Shown here: piece after piece, positions 21,601-30,354 of the stretch
How positions within the stretch are numbered: position 1 is the first letter of the stretch
Layout: every line of letters starts with the position of its first letter
Origin: Tranzscheliella williamsii
Lineage: Eukaryota > Basidiomycota > Ustilaginomycetes > Ustilaginales > Ustilaginaceae
Direction: 5' to 3'
DNA length: 64,000 nt
NCBI GenBank assembly: GCA_023212725.1
Contig: JALBYF010000026.1
Location: 1 to 64,000 of the forward strand
Translations under genes and position numbers: made by a program
The notes under the pieces: generated by a model
Databases searched by the model: none
What the model saw: the letters and a program-made list of their open reading frames with translations, nothing else
Told to the model about the DNA's origin: nothing

Positions 21601-22901
21601 GCTTCACGGTCGCTTCTCCTACCGAAGAAGTAATTACTCCCAGGCCTCAGTACGCGGCTAATGATGCCCTTGCGGAGGACGAGGTATTCACGTCGCATCG
21701 TGACAGCATGATCAGCGTCGCTGCTTCCACCATCAGCATAGCTAGCAATAGCACTTGCATGACTGATTCCATGGGCGAAGATCTCGAATTTGCGGCCGAC
21801 CGCAGAGCCAGACTGCTAGCTAGTGTCCAGGATAATCTAGCCAAGGCAAAAGCCAAGAAGGACGAGCGCGAAAACAGGGCGGCGAGTCGTGCTAGGTCTA
21901 TCATGTCGCAATCGTCCTCGCTCCGCAACATCCCTGAGGAGATGTCCGGAGGAACACACACTCTCGGTCTCGGATTGTTCGAGGCAGAAGAAGAGGAGGC
22001 AAAACAACCCGTTCTACCAGAGCAGAAGCGCGACGAGCCACAACGCAGGAAGCCGAAGGGCCTGGTCATGCTCCCAGAAAATCGTCGCCTGGAAAACCAC
22101 CTGGTTGGTCCGTTGACGCCGCCGCTGACGCCCATTGACGCGCACATCCTTGGCAAGGATTCCAACCACTCTACTAAGCTTTCAATCAGTTCTGCCTCTT
22201 CTGCCGGTTCGTCCGGCCTTGCGGCCAGCCGACAGCGCCCGTTGAAACCAATAAGCCTAGCGCCCATCGATGTGGTGGCGGCTAACCGTCTGTCGTCGTC
22301 GCTTTTGGCGACGCCGGAACCCGCGTCGGCCGGCCACGGCAGCGCATCTCCGACGTCGCTCAAGCTGCGACCATTGAGTCTGGCGGCGAGTTTGAACGGC
22401 GGAGACGGCAGCCCCATGAAGCGCTTTTCTGACCGGCCCGCTTTCTCGCCCGCCCTGTCTGCCAACATCCCCAGCCCTAGTCCGGCGCACGTATCCAACG
22501 GCAGCGAGCGAACGGGCCGATACAACGAAGAAGGCCGGGGCTCGCGCCATTCGACCTACCGTCACGGCGGCGTTTTGCCGACGGTCAGCTCGAAAGGCGC
22601 TCTCGATGCAGGCTATGCCGGCCGGTCCGGGCTGCCGGCCTCGGAGAGCGCGGCGTCGATGGGCTCCAACACGTCGTCGCTCGGCTCCTTCTCGTCCCGG
22701 ATGGGCCGCTTCCCAAGCCCCGTGCACTCCTCCTTCTCTACCAACAGCCTGCCCAAGCTCGCCGGCATGAGGCCCTTCCTGGCTGGCCGAGAAGACAACA
22801 ACGGTGTCCCTAGTCTGCCAGCGTCCGCCAGCGCGCACGGCCTCGCGAGCAGCACCAGCAGGCTAGGCTACAAGTCCGGCCTCTCTGTCACCTCTCACTA
22901 G
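18693..22901 (+). CDS. Large Ser-rich protein with N-terminal membrane anchor, function unknown
   Basis: A 1402-residue intronless frame that I do not recognise. Residues about 13-37 form one hydrophobic segment (LTTALLAASCTALVAAVIFV) followed at once by the basic stretch RRYRRAKKG. This suggests a single-pass protein with a short outside N-terminus and a very large cytoplasmic part. The remainder is Ser/Pro/Thr-rich and disordered. There are a few ordered-looking islands: a helical, charged segment near residues 1030-1065 (AADRRARLLASVQDNLAKAK) and a short conserved-looking motif, KGLVMLPENRRLENHLVGPL, near residue 1120. Numerous SP and RxxS sites suggest phosphorylation. The layout resembles fungal cortical or bud-neck anchored scaffolds, but that is only inference from architecture. 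The start is the first ATG after a CT-rich leader. Confidence 0.8.
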   Translation: MSTPAPHGGSLSTLTTALLAASCTALVAAVIFVVVAFRRYRRAKKGIRTAKEAQETPASAQAIYDSHLLAKSISTTDVGEPHLDRAPDYAHNAAYDLKQMSLAQKTLVSMRQHGFLPKHSAAPPQFPAAALLSPRMPPSLLSHPEPLPPSRSPGLTALGLPAGPSILLRPTTYGQSSSPGRADEQREKLEQKKKQTRSAVPSLLLRSLGVLPDFSTGTSGAILSLAATDEPTELLAEEPKKVLADAAHPTVGKPVGLCVDEETALREANEPSLTPILDLGIDFDADTDFAASLKLRGNFSFDDADKEMWMPPSQTRESTLEQKQQVMPSGMSALFRALDPVPDKVSVPQPKAMRPLSSSRRSHLLTRPPTTGLPPAPSPAPSSSAMSKQSSATSLKSKQEQTIVSEATSTSSSSSSLPQSFHSAPHSLPKGESSDQVSISMPPIEASRAVQGATSSDSGSNSGFRPLSLSLGLSSNSRSTFNTIISNLRGSSDESLLDLEAGNTTADSSTTRSASTDGISYSSSHTSLDVEGQTSFGKANVVAAACIPSLPPMSVSLLKKREETPPTIAAGAVQGGPVVAPSVETAALLKSRKRSSTLGALDQPKLQAPDLMHPRAAPLPPPRTDSSVQQLQIHTEPLQVNRAVLTDLKAVSTDCLPLNAGSKGAAMCFQSPYHRALIPDPPLDAGHLSPGLPPDSPILAQLSPRPWGASPSDSPKTSFSDNLKARLSISGKSSTSSPGQTSRNSTCRLSTIDQFPEPYADLLKTLEQTPVIGEQRAATQHASIKSPSTSAIFKPETTELRRQIESSRPVTSPDLWQQRKQQAAPVSSPPITFNGQSVKPVQPLRFRKLRAGESPQTCKSSSPIMHAGQRARDSSLGHEAGAVDTGGVASSPLIAASNADVNPSLKMINFTSFASPPRQLSQDEATRASFAVDRASQSAAHGSPTLPDAQAHESVRKTGTTPLPSPLQQSFTVASPTEEVITPRPQYAANDALAEDEVFTSHRDSMISVAASTISIASNSTCMTDSMGEDLEFAADRRARLLASVQDNLAKAKAKKDERENRAASRARSIMSQSSSLRNIPEEMSGGTHTLGLGLFEAEEEEAKQPVLPEQKRDEPQRRKPKGLVMLPENRRLENHLVGPLTPPLTPIDAHILGKDSNHSTKLSISSASSAGSSGLAASRQRPLKPISLAPIDVVAANRLSSSLLATPEPASAGHGSASPTSLKLRPLSLAASLNGGDGSPMKRFSDRPAFSPALSANIPSPSPAHVSNGSERTGRYNEEGRGSRHSTYRHGGVLPTVSSKGALDAGYAGRSGLPASESAASMGSNTSSLGSFSSRMGRFPSPVHSSFSTNSLPKLAGMRPFLAGREDNNGVPSLPASASAHGLASSTSRLGYKSGLSVTSH

Positions 22902-23660
22902 ACACAGGCACCCATCGCATCCCCGCTACAGAGCCATTCACAGCGCCATTGGCAGGCAGTCGCTCGTCCAGGGACACTTTTATCCGTCTAGATGACACGT
23001 CCGTATTGTATAACAACGCGCTAACGGCCCTGGGGCTGAGCCCCTCTACGAGCTTGTCTCTCTCGCACATTTCCCCCCTCAGCACTCTTTCCGCTTGTAT
23101 TCTGGCGTCTCTCCCCTTGTCTCCCTTGTTTGACCCGCTTCTCGAGGTCCCCACTGTCACTTTATCAAGCACTGTATCATACGCCGCATCGCAGGTCGCT
23201 CTGTCACAATCAACCTCGGCAGGCAAGCCATATCTGTTGCCTTCTGCGTTGTGGTCAAGACCTGATTGAGCCGAGAGCGGAATCTAACGCGTACCAAGTC
23301 TAACAAGGGATGGCACGCACGGTAACTTACGAGTGGGAAGCTATATCACGTGCATCCCCAAGGACCTCGGCCGAGGTTTTGTTAATGGATTATCGCATTC
23401 TCAATCTGAGATGGTCAGGCGGCTGGTCTTGTATTTGCAATTTCGAACCGCGTCGAGCGAGCGGAGCAGGAAGAAAGAGCGGCCAGCCAAGCTGGGTGGG
23501 CAACGGCGTCGCAGTCAGCCGTGGGCCAAGCCGCTCACTGCAAGCGGATCTCGACTCGGGCGGAGCAAAGCTCGAATCCGCGTGATGGCCTTCGTCGTCG
23601 TCACCACCCACCAACTTCCCCTTCAAGACCCGCATCAACACCGTTTCCCATACAGACAAA
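22902..23660. other. Intergenic: 3' flank of the Ser-rich gene and RPL35 promoter
   Basis: 759 bases. The first 300 are CT-rich and probably 3' UTR. The last 300 upstream of the RPL35 ATG should hold its promoter and end in the pyrimidine-rich stretch CAACTTCCCCTTCAAGACCC, typical of ribosomal-protein mRNA leaders. No gene is seen. Confidence 0.5.
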
Positions 23661-25017
23661 ATGGTACGTATCCCTCGACAATGTGCCACCCTTCCCGCTG
23701 TGACGCCGGCGCCGACACGCATCAGATCAGCAACCGGACATAGATTATTCCACGACAGATGGACATTTGGACCGTCGGGTTGGTGGTCAACCTGGCATGC
23801 GCTCGACACTCCGGTACAGTTGCGCGGTTTCGGCAGGGTCGAACGATACCACAAATTGCCAGTATGGTCGTCAGCGTAGAGTCAAGGAAACATTGGCTAT
23901 GTCGGGCCAGGCATGACGCTACTTGGCCTTTCGGATGGACATTGGGAAGGACATTCACATGGAATGGAGATGCTAGTTCCTGCTTGCCTTCAATCTATCT
24001 GGGGTAGGGGTTGGTCGCGGGGCTGGCGGGAGGTGCACATCCATCGGTATTTATATGGCGGGCAACAAGGCAATATGATGTGCGCAGGAATTGCAGACCG
24101 TCGGTGCGGGCGTCTGGGTCACCATCGCGACTAGCATCGTCAACCGCTCGACAGTCCACTTACCAAATATCCCGCCCCGTCTTTCCGATGTTGTCTGTCG
24201 CAACGTCACCACAGGTCCAGGTCAAGACGTTCGAACTTCAGTCGAAGTCCAAGGCGGACCTCACCAAGCAGCTCGATGAGCTCAAGACCGAGCTCCTGAA
24301 CCTGCGAGTTCAGAAGGTTGCCGGTGGTTCTTCTTCCAAGATCCTCAAGATCAACTCGATCCGAAAGGACATTGCCCGTGTCCTGACTGTTATGAACCAG
24401 AAGCAGCGAGCCAACCTGCGAGAGTTCTACAAGGGCAAGAAGCACCTTCCCCTCGACCTCCGAGCCAAGAAGACGCGCGCCATTCGACGAAAGCTCAACA
24501 TGGTAAGTGCAGCACATTGATCTCGACGGCAGCCCGGACAACATATAGGTGCTCTCCTCTGAGAACGTAGCGAAAGGGAATGGAACGAGGCTATCAACAC
24601 AGCAACCAGGGCGGAGGGGAGGAGTGGTCTGCGAGATTTTCGCTCGTAAATCAGGTGGGGCCAGGAACAGTGGTGTTAGGCAATGGTATTGGAAGAGGAC
24701 GGTACATGTGGGAACGGCTGCAGCTAGCAGCGGAAGGATGAACTTTGCATGGTAGCATATTAAGGGAAACCGTTGGGGAAGGGGCGTTGGCACTGGGATT
24801 GCACATGCGATGCAGTCTATGCAAGCCTATACCGACAGGTTGTTTGGCACTGTCCGTTGTTCACGCTGTCCTTTTGTCAGCAAATGTTGCCGAGGATCTT
24901 TGCTGACGACCGTTTCCTGTCTTTTCGTCCCAACAGCACGAGCGAACCCGGATCACCGAGCGACAGCACAAGAAGGAGATCCACTTTGCCAACCGAAAGT
25001 TTGTCATCAAGGCATAA
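23661..25017 (+). CDS. RPL35: 60S ribosomal protein L35 (eL/uL29), three exons
   Basis: A cytoplasmic large-subunit protein of the uL29 family, which sits at the polypeptide exit tunnel and contacts the signal recognition particle and Sec61. Exons are 23661-23663, 24215-24502 and 24937-25017, giving 123 residues, against 120 in yeast and 123 in human. The protein reads [17 protein letters not shown] at the N-terminus, aligning without gaps to yeast MAGVKAYELRTKSKEQL. It contains [20 protein letters not shown] and [15 protein letters not shown] and ends in [10 protein letters not shown]. Exon 1 is only the start codon, followed by GTACGT. Intron 1 is 551 bases and ends CACCACAG; intron 2 is 434 bases and runs GTAAGT to CAACAG. 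Both are phase 0. The introns are long for this genome and could host a small RNA, but I found no clear snoRNA boxes. Identity is certain; the first exon is inferred from the missing N-terminus. Confidence 0.95.
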
Positions 25018-25595
25018 ACCGGCTCCTCTCTTTTCTCCCGTCTACACTTGCCACTCGCTATATTCCGCTTCTCGCCTCGTATTGATATGATCACCCTATA
25101 GCCTCTATCGATTCAGCCTGGCCTGGCCACATGCTCAGCGGTTTCACCGACTCGGCATCGTGCTTTCTCTGACCGTATTGGCGGTTTCCTACCATGGGTC
25201 CGCCGCAACTCTGTCCTGCTGCATGCACCTACGCATCCACAGGCGCTCAAAAGCCGGCAAGTCGGTACCCCGCTTGTCGGCCCTCCCCACCATGTACCTG
25301 GCAGCGTGCCCGCACGACACGGACCGCGCTGCCGAACCATATACATAAGTCCATCACACCGACACAACCTCACATTGTATTCTTGCATGTCCTGCCCCGC
25401 CGCACAGCCGCCTGATCTTGTGTGTGTACCTGCCTTGTCTATCTGTTCTGCCGTCTGTGTAGGCTCGGTGGGCTGCGCAAGGTCGGTGCGCGGTGTGGCC
25501 GCTTTGCCGGGAGGGAGTACACATCACACGCGTCACAGGCGGGCGCTATGTCTAGAGAGATGGCATTTGTCTGCGCGGGAGTCCGACTGGGGAGT
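25018..25595. other. Convergent intergenic region between RPL35 and SSS1
   Basis: 578 bases between two stop codons facing each other. It should contain both 3' UTRs. I see no further gene. Confidence 0.5.
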
Positions 25596-26109
25596 TTAAG
25601 CGCCACCACTAGAGGAAGACAAGAGCGGGGAGGTCAGCGCACTGGGCAGGGTTGCGGGCGATGGAGAGGGGGTGGTGTGAACTTACACGAGCTGGAAACG
25701 GGCCGTAGGCGGGCGAGACGAGGGGTTAGCATCTTGCCGCACAGCGCGGGCGGGCGCGGGATACGTACGATCGAGTGGATAGGGATGTGGATCTACGCGC
25801 GCACCAAGTACGGTCAGCAAGCAGCACCACGCGACCGACAGCGCAAGCCGCACTCACCAGCTTGACAAAGTACCCGATGAAGCCCATCACCACAAAGCCG
25901 AGGCCGACGGCACGGCAGATCTGGACAAACTCTGCAGCCGCACAACACACATCACCCATCGTCAGCATTCAGCACTCAGCGCGCGACCGCCTCCGTCGCC
26001 GTCCCCACTTACCCTTGCGGTCAGGCTTAGTGCACCGGTTGACAAAGTGCGTGCCCTCGCGGAAAAAGTTGCCCGGAATGTCGACGAGCTCCTTCACAGT
26101 GTCGGCCAT
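25596..26109 (-). CDS. SSS1: Sec61 gamma / Sss1 translocon subunit, five exons including a 5-base microexon
   Basis: The small tail-anchored subunit of the ER Sec61 protein-conducting channel. Exons on the minus strand are 26109-26013, 25931-25858, 25792-25769, 25691-25687 and 25608-25596, making 213 bases and 70 residues (human 68, yeast 80). The product starts MADTVKELVDIPGNFFREGT and contains the family signature RCTKPDRKEF. It then has a membrane helix (AVGLGFVVMGFIGYFVKL) and ends IHIPIHSILVGGA, matching the universal IHIPIN-IIVGG end. Introns are 81, 65, 77 and 78 bases, all GT-AG, with branch sites such as GCTGAC and GCTAAC. Exon 3 is only 24 bases and exon 4 only CTCGT; without exon 4 the conserved LVGGA end is lost. 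It diverges from the mL49 gene across 517 bases. Function and identity are firm; the microexon is inferred from conservation and good splice sites. Confidence 0.93.
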
Positions 26110-26626
26110 GGTGTATGCGTGTTCGCTGCAGGGCCAGGGTGTTGTTGAGGGTCAAGAGGTGGTGGTCGCCGTCAGGATCGCCAGCGACGGCCTCGTCTCC
26201 TCCCATCTCCCCTGCACGTCCATCCCAAGCGCGAAGAAGGCCATTTGCCAGCTTCCACATCATCGCCCCTAATCTAACATGCACTTCTCTAACACGCTCT
26301 ACTCTAACATCCACCAGCTCGCTTGCCTGGTAGCTTGGCTCGGAACCGACGTGCAGCAGGCTCATAACGGCTCTGTTAAGGCGGCGCTACCGTGCCGCTC
26401 TCTAGAAGAAAAAACGGTGAAATTGCCCTGAATGCTACCATCTGGCAACCTTCTCCATCACCAGCAACACCGCCTCCAGCCCACACCGACTACACGGCCA
26501 CGACGACAGCGTAGTGTTCTCACGCACGATTGCGAGCACACCGGTTCTCCACGCATCGACACGCTAGCTAGCCTGGTCAAGTTACCGCAAGCTACAGTGC
26601 ACGCTCAGGCTCGACGTTTGGGCGAC
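26110..26626. other. Bidirectional promoter region SSS1 / mL49
   Basis: 517 bases between two diverging starts. The frame of mL49 stays open upstream to 26432 but without a better start, so I treat this as promoter and leaders of both genes. No other gene is seen. Confidence 0.5.
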
Positions 26627-27196
26627 ATGGGGTTGGGGAAGTTTCGGACGGGGGTGTGGGGGGGAGTGGTGCGGACGGCAGTGCGGATGCCAGCGGGCGG
26701 GGCTACGGGGAGGTGGGCGGTGCGATTCAACTCTACTGCGGCGGAGGGGGTAGCGGGGCGCTCTGGATTGGCGACCGAGGTGTCTGACGATGTCGGTGCG
26801 GCGGGGGAGGCACGCACGCCCGTGAGGCACAGCTACTTCGTCCCGCGCGTAGGCAAGCTGCTGGACTCGCTGCCAGTATACACGGACGTGCGCAACGGCG
26901 GCACCCGCTGCATGACAGAACTGCGCTGCATCCACGGCAACCTGCCCGCCCTCAAATCCGACCTCGCCATCTTCCTCGACTCCATCCGCCCCCCCTCCCC
27001 CCTCGCCACCTCCCCCCTAGCTCCCAATAAAAAACCCCTCCGCCCCCGCCCACATCGCCCCCTCGCCCCCAAGTCCGCAAGCCCCTCCCACCGCGACCCC
27101 CTCCAACCCAGCGCTCTCCCCGCCGCCGGCAAACTGAAGGTCCGCGGCAACAGAGTCGCCGACATCAAGGCCTTCCTCGAGGCCAAGGGCTTCTAG
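26627..27196 (+). CDS. IMG2: Mitochondrial large-subunit ribosomal protein mL49 (Img2 family)
   Basis: A 189-residue protein of the Img2/mL49 family, a component of the mitochondrial 54S subunit. The start MGLGKFRTGVWGGVVRTAVR, followed by RWAVRFNSTA, is a basic, hydroxylated, acid-free mitochondrial targeting sequence. The family core begins with YFVPRVGKLLDSLPVYTDVR and continues GGTRCMTELRCIHGNLPALK. After a Pro/Arg-rich, fungus-specific insert it ends in KVRGNRVADIKAFLEAKGF, the conserved Img2 C-terminus. I chose the ATG at 26627 because the 65 codons upstream in the same frame look like leader and the targeting peptide starts here. The gene converges on LSG1 with 229 bases between stops. 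Gene symbol follows yeast usage. Confidence 0.88.
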   Translation: MGLGKFRTGVWGGVVRTAVRMPAGGATGRWAVRFNSTAAEGVAGRSGLATEVSDDVGAAGEARTPVRHSYFVPRVGKLLDSLPVYTDVRNGGTRCMTELRCIHGNLPALKSDLAIFLDSIRPPSPLATSPLAPNKKPLRPRPHRPLAPKSASPSHRDPLQPSALPAAGKLKVRGNRVADIKAFLEAKGF

Positions 27197-27425
27197 TCCG
27201 CTCGCACCCTCCACCCCCGGACCCTGCCACCCGCACCCACTTGCCCCCTTGTCGCATCGGCCGCTTTCCCGCTTGCCCGCTTTCTGTACTTTTACAAACA
27301 CTCCTGCTTACTACCCAACAGCACAGCCTATCACAGAAGAGGACGCAGAAGGCACCGACGCAGTGTGCCGATAAACGAGTCTACAGAAGCCAGCGGCGGA
27401 GGCGAGGGAAGAGGGGGGGAGGAGG

Positions 27426-29585
27426 CTAGTCGAAACCGGCGCCGGAGCGTTGTTTCTTACGCTTGTTGGCCTTGTTGTGCTTCTTGTTGCGGGGCGCGGG
27501 GGCGGGGGCGGTGGGGGGGGCGCGGGAGCCGTCGTTGGCGATCTTGCCACGAATCGCTGCGGTGGCGATGCCGGACTGGCCGACGATGGTGGGGCGTGCG
27601 GCGGGGACGGTGGTGAAGAAGGCCGAGTCGAGGGCTTTGGACTTGGCCGACTGGCGCGGGGGGGCGGAGGCGTGCGCGCGGACGTCGGCGTCGAGATCGT
27701 CCACGCCGCCCGCGTCGGCATGCTCGGCGAGCGTGCTCGGGTCGTACTTGCGCCCCGCCAGCGCAGCACGCGCCCGCTCGCGCTGCGCCGCATTGTACGC
27801 ATCCGCATCCACCCCCGGCGGCGGCTGCCCGTACAGCAACTTGGCATTGACATAATCCTTCAGCACGTACCGCACCGCCCGCGACTCGTCCGGATTCCCC
27901 TGCCCCTGCCGCGTAAAGCCACGCGCAACTGCATAGGCCGTCAGCATCTCCAACCCGGTCGGCACCCCGTTGCCCCCCTCCTCCTCGGTCACCGTCTCGA
28001 TGCGGATGCCGTAGGTGCCCTCGACAATGTCCTTTGGAATCCGCTTGGCAACCAGCTCGGCAGGTGCCGTGTATTCGCGCATCTGGTCGATCGGCAGCAC
28101 ACCGTCGCACACCAACTCGGCAGAAGTGGTGGCAAACTGCGGAAATACGAGACCGGGGCAATCGCAAAGCACAGTGGTGGGCGAGAGGTGGATGGTCTGG
28201 AAATGCTTGGTCTTGCCGGGCGTTGCCGAAACCGAGACCTTCTTCTCACCCAGCAGTGCGTTGATCGTCGACGACTTTCCGACGTTCGGGTATCCGACCA
28301 GACCCACGGTGAGCTTGGAGGGCGCCGGGGCCCCGTCCAGCGCAAAGGTCTCTAGCGGCGGTGCGCACGCCATAAAGAGTTCTTCGAGCTCCAAAACGTT
28401 GAGCACCCTTGTGGGATCGCGCGTCGGCGAGAGGGTGGTGGCCGCCGTCGCTGTCGCTGCGTCCACCGCATCGGCAGGTCCGTACTTCTTCTCGGCGACG
28501 AGACTGTCTCGGACAGCAGCATGCGAATGGTCCCTGACCCGGTCGGCTGCCTCTTGACCCACCAAAGGCTTCGCATCTTTGGCCCCAAGGTCAACAGCAG
28601 CTGCAGCGTCGGCGACGGCATCCACTGAGCCCTCTTCGTGGCCGCTATCCGACTCATCCTCTACCTCTTCATCGTCGTCTTCCTGCTCGCTATCGCCGTC
28701 TTCGTCTTCGGTTTGAGCGTCCTCTTCCTCTCTCGATTGTACCAGCCGTTGGCGTTCTTCTTCCTCGGCCCTGGCAAGCTGAATAGCGGCAGCATTAGCA
28801 GCACTGAAAAAGGCATACTGGATGCCTTGGGCGTCAAAGTAGTCGGCCCAGTGACGTCGCTGTTGGTCGTCGAGCAGATCGGCCTTGTTGATGAGAAGCA
28901 GATTCCTCCTGGGACCGTGCTGGCCCGCCTCTGGATCGAGGTATTGCAGTCCGTTGGTACTGCCGACGCCAAGGCTTGTCACATACCTCTCGAGATCCTC
29001 GCATCGAAAGCGGAGCGGGTTACGGGCGTCAACGATCTGGACAACGAGATGACTGCGTTCGATGACTCGCCACAGCTGCCTCCAGACCTCGAGGTTCCTT
29101 TCGAACGGGGTCAGTACGAGACCGACGCCTTCCTGGAGCTCGGCGAGGCCACGCCTCCATTCGAGGAAGCCGTCTTTCTCAGCCCTCTCGAGCTGTGCGC
29201 GGGTGGTAGTGGTGTCCCATTCGGGCCTCCTCGGTACACGCAAACGGTCCTTGTTCTGGACATGCTTTTTGAGCACTTCCTTCTCTTCTTGACCGGTGAG
29301 AAGGTAGGGGTTGTGGCGGGTGCGTTCCTTGGTGGGTGCGCTGACGACGGTGACGCCGCCGCTGCGTCGCTCGGCCGTGAAGTCGGCATCAGCGAGGGAG
29401 GCTGTGTTCAGAAACTCCTCCAGGTCGCCTTGATGTGTGACGGACCGCAGATTAGAGGCGGAGCCATAGTGGTTGATATCGGTGGTGTGGAATTCGGTCT
29501 GATTTCTCAGCTTGGCATCCTTCGCCTTGCGATTGAGGATCGCTCGTCCGAGGCCCACTGTGTTCTTGGACTGTGCAAGAGGCAT
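27426..29585 (-). CDS. LSG1: Large subunit GTPase 1, 60S export-factor release GTPase
   Basis: A 719-residue cytoplasmic GTPase of the circularly permuted YlqF/YawG class. It acts in the last steps of 60S maturation and releases the export adaptor Nmd3. The G motifs appear in permuted order: G4 NKADLL near residue 233, G5 FFSAAN near 257, G1 GYPNVGKSS near 431, the G2 Thr in ATPGKTKHFQT, and G3 DCPGL near 474. A long Glu/Asp-rich insert sits between G5 and G1, as in eukaryotic LSG1. The start MPLAQSKNTVGLGRAILNRK matches the family's conserved (S/G)LGRA-L N-terminus, so I use the Met at 29585 rather than one 45 codons upstream. The tail is Lys-rich (NKKHNKANKRKKQRSG). It diverges from UTP25, another ribosome-biogenesis gene. 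Confidence 0.95.
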   Translation of the reverse strand: MPLAQSKNTVGLGRAILNRKAKDAKLRNQTEFHTTDINHYGSASNLRSVTHQGDLEEFLNTASLADADFTAERRSGGVTVVSAPTKERTRHNPYLLTGQEEKEVLKKHVQNKDRLRVPRRPEWDTTTTRAQLERAEKDGFLEWRRGLAELQEGVGLVLTPFERNLEVWRQLWRVIERSHLVVQIVDARNPLRFRCEDLERYVTSLGVGSTNGLQYLDPEAGQHGPRRNLLLINKADLLDDQQRRHWADYFDAQGIQYAFFSAANAAAIQLARAEEEERQRLVQSREEEDAQTEDEDGDSEQEDDDEEVEDESDSGHEEGSVDAVADAAAAVDLGAKDAKPLVGQEAADRVRDHSHAAVRDSLVAEKKYGPADAVDAATATAATTLSPTRDPTRVLNVLELEELFMACAPPLETFALDGAPAPSKLTVGLVGYPNVGKSSTINALLGEKKVSVSATPGKTKHFQTIHLSPTTVLCDCPGLVFPQFATTSAELVCDGVLPIDQMREYTAPAELVAKRIPKDIVEGTYGIRIETVTEEEGGNGVPTGLEMLTAYAVARGFTRQGQGNPDESRAVRYVLKDYVNAKLLYGQPPPGVDADAYNAAQRERARAALAGRKYDPSTLAEHADAGGVDDLDADVRAHASAPPRQSAKSKALDSAFFTTVPAARPTIVGQSGIATAAIRGKIANDGSRAPPTAPAPAPRNKKHNKANKRKKQRSGAGFD

Positions 29586-30354
29586 TCTGATGGATGCGCG
29601 AGAGACAGTCGCTGTCGATAGGTGGATTGGTGGAGAGAGAGGAGGAGGAAAAGGTGAAACGACTGAGCCAAAGCCAAAGCCAAGCAGGCGGTTAAGTGAA
29701 ATAGTATTATTGTTGCCCATAGCAGCTAATCACAAATCCGGTTTTGTATTCTGTTTCCTCCACAGACAGCTTCTTTTCGTATTCATCTGTTCGGAGATTT
29801 GGCTAAGACTGTATTCGAATTTTTGCTTTCTTCCTGCATTCGCTTTGACGAACAGAAATATTCGCCTGTCAGTGGGCAATGATAGATCTACGCTCCCTTG
29901 GTTAATGCCACGCTCTTTGCCCGATTCACGTAACCGCGAACGAAGACCTCCAGCTTTGCTTGTATGGTAGAAGTGAAAGTTCTCCGACATCATTCGAAGG
30001 CTCCTGGAGGTTCGTATGACAGTGCTGCCCCCTCTCTAGTTCATGACATACTATGGACAACACAGCCCTAGTCCCCGCAGCCTCGAGTGGTGAGAGCATC
30101 AAACGTACGGGTAACTCACGACAAAAGCAGTGTTAGGTCAGTGGCCGCACAAATCGGGGTAAAAGGGAGTGTCTCTATCATTACCCATCATCAAGCATGG
30201 ATTTATCCTAAATTTCAGTGAGGGAAGGCTGCTTTTCGGTGCGGCTTGCTTGGCTTACCTACCGCTCACCATCTGTCCTGCCCTCATCTGCCCCTCCCTT
30301 ACATCTTTCAGCTGGGAAGACAGCTCGTGGCAGCAGAGATTATACACCGCAGCT
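29586..30354. other. Bidirectional promoter region LSG1 / UTP25
   Basis: 769 bases between two diverging ribosome-biogenesis genes. The middle part is AT-richer than the rest of the window, with a stretch near 29,815 containing GAATTTTTGC. That is reminiscent of, but not identical to, the A/T-rich RRPE element known from yeast ribosome-biogenesis promoters. No PAC-type GCGATGAG was found. No other gene is seen. Confidence 0.45.

Noticed and set aside
23664..24936. snoRNAs in the RPL35 introns
   Set aside because: A few bases resemble a C box (ATGATG at about 24074), but no paired D box or terminal stem is visible by eye. A covariance search would be needed.
28638..29621. Plus-strand frame of 327 codons, Leu/Phe-rich
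   Set aside because: It is antisense to the acidic insert of LSG1, whose Glu/Asp codons read as Leu/Phe/Val on the other strand.
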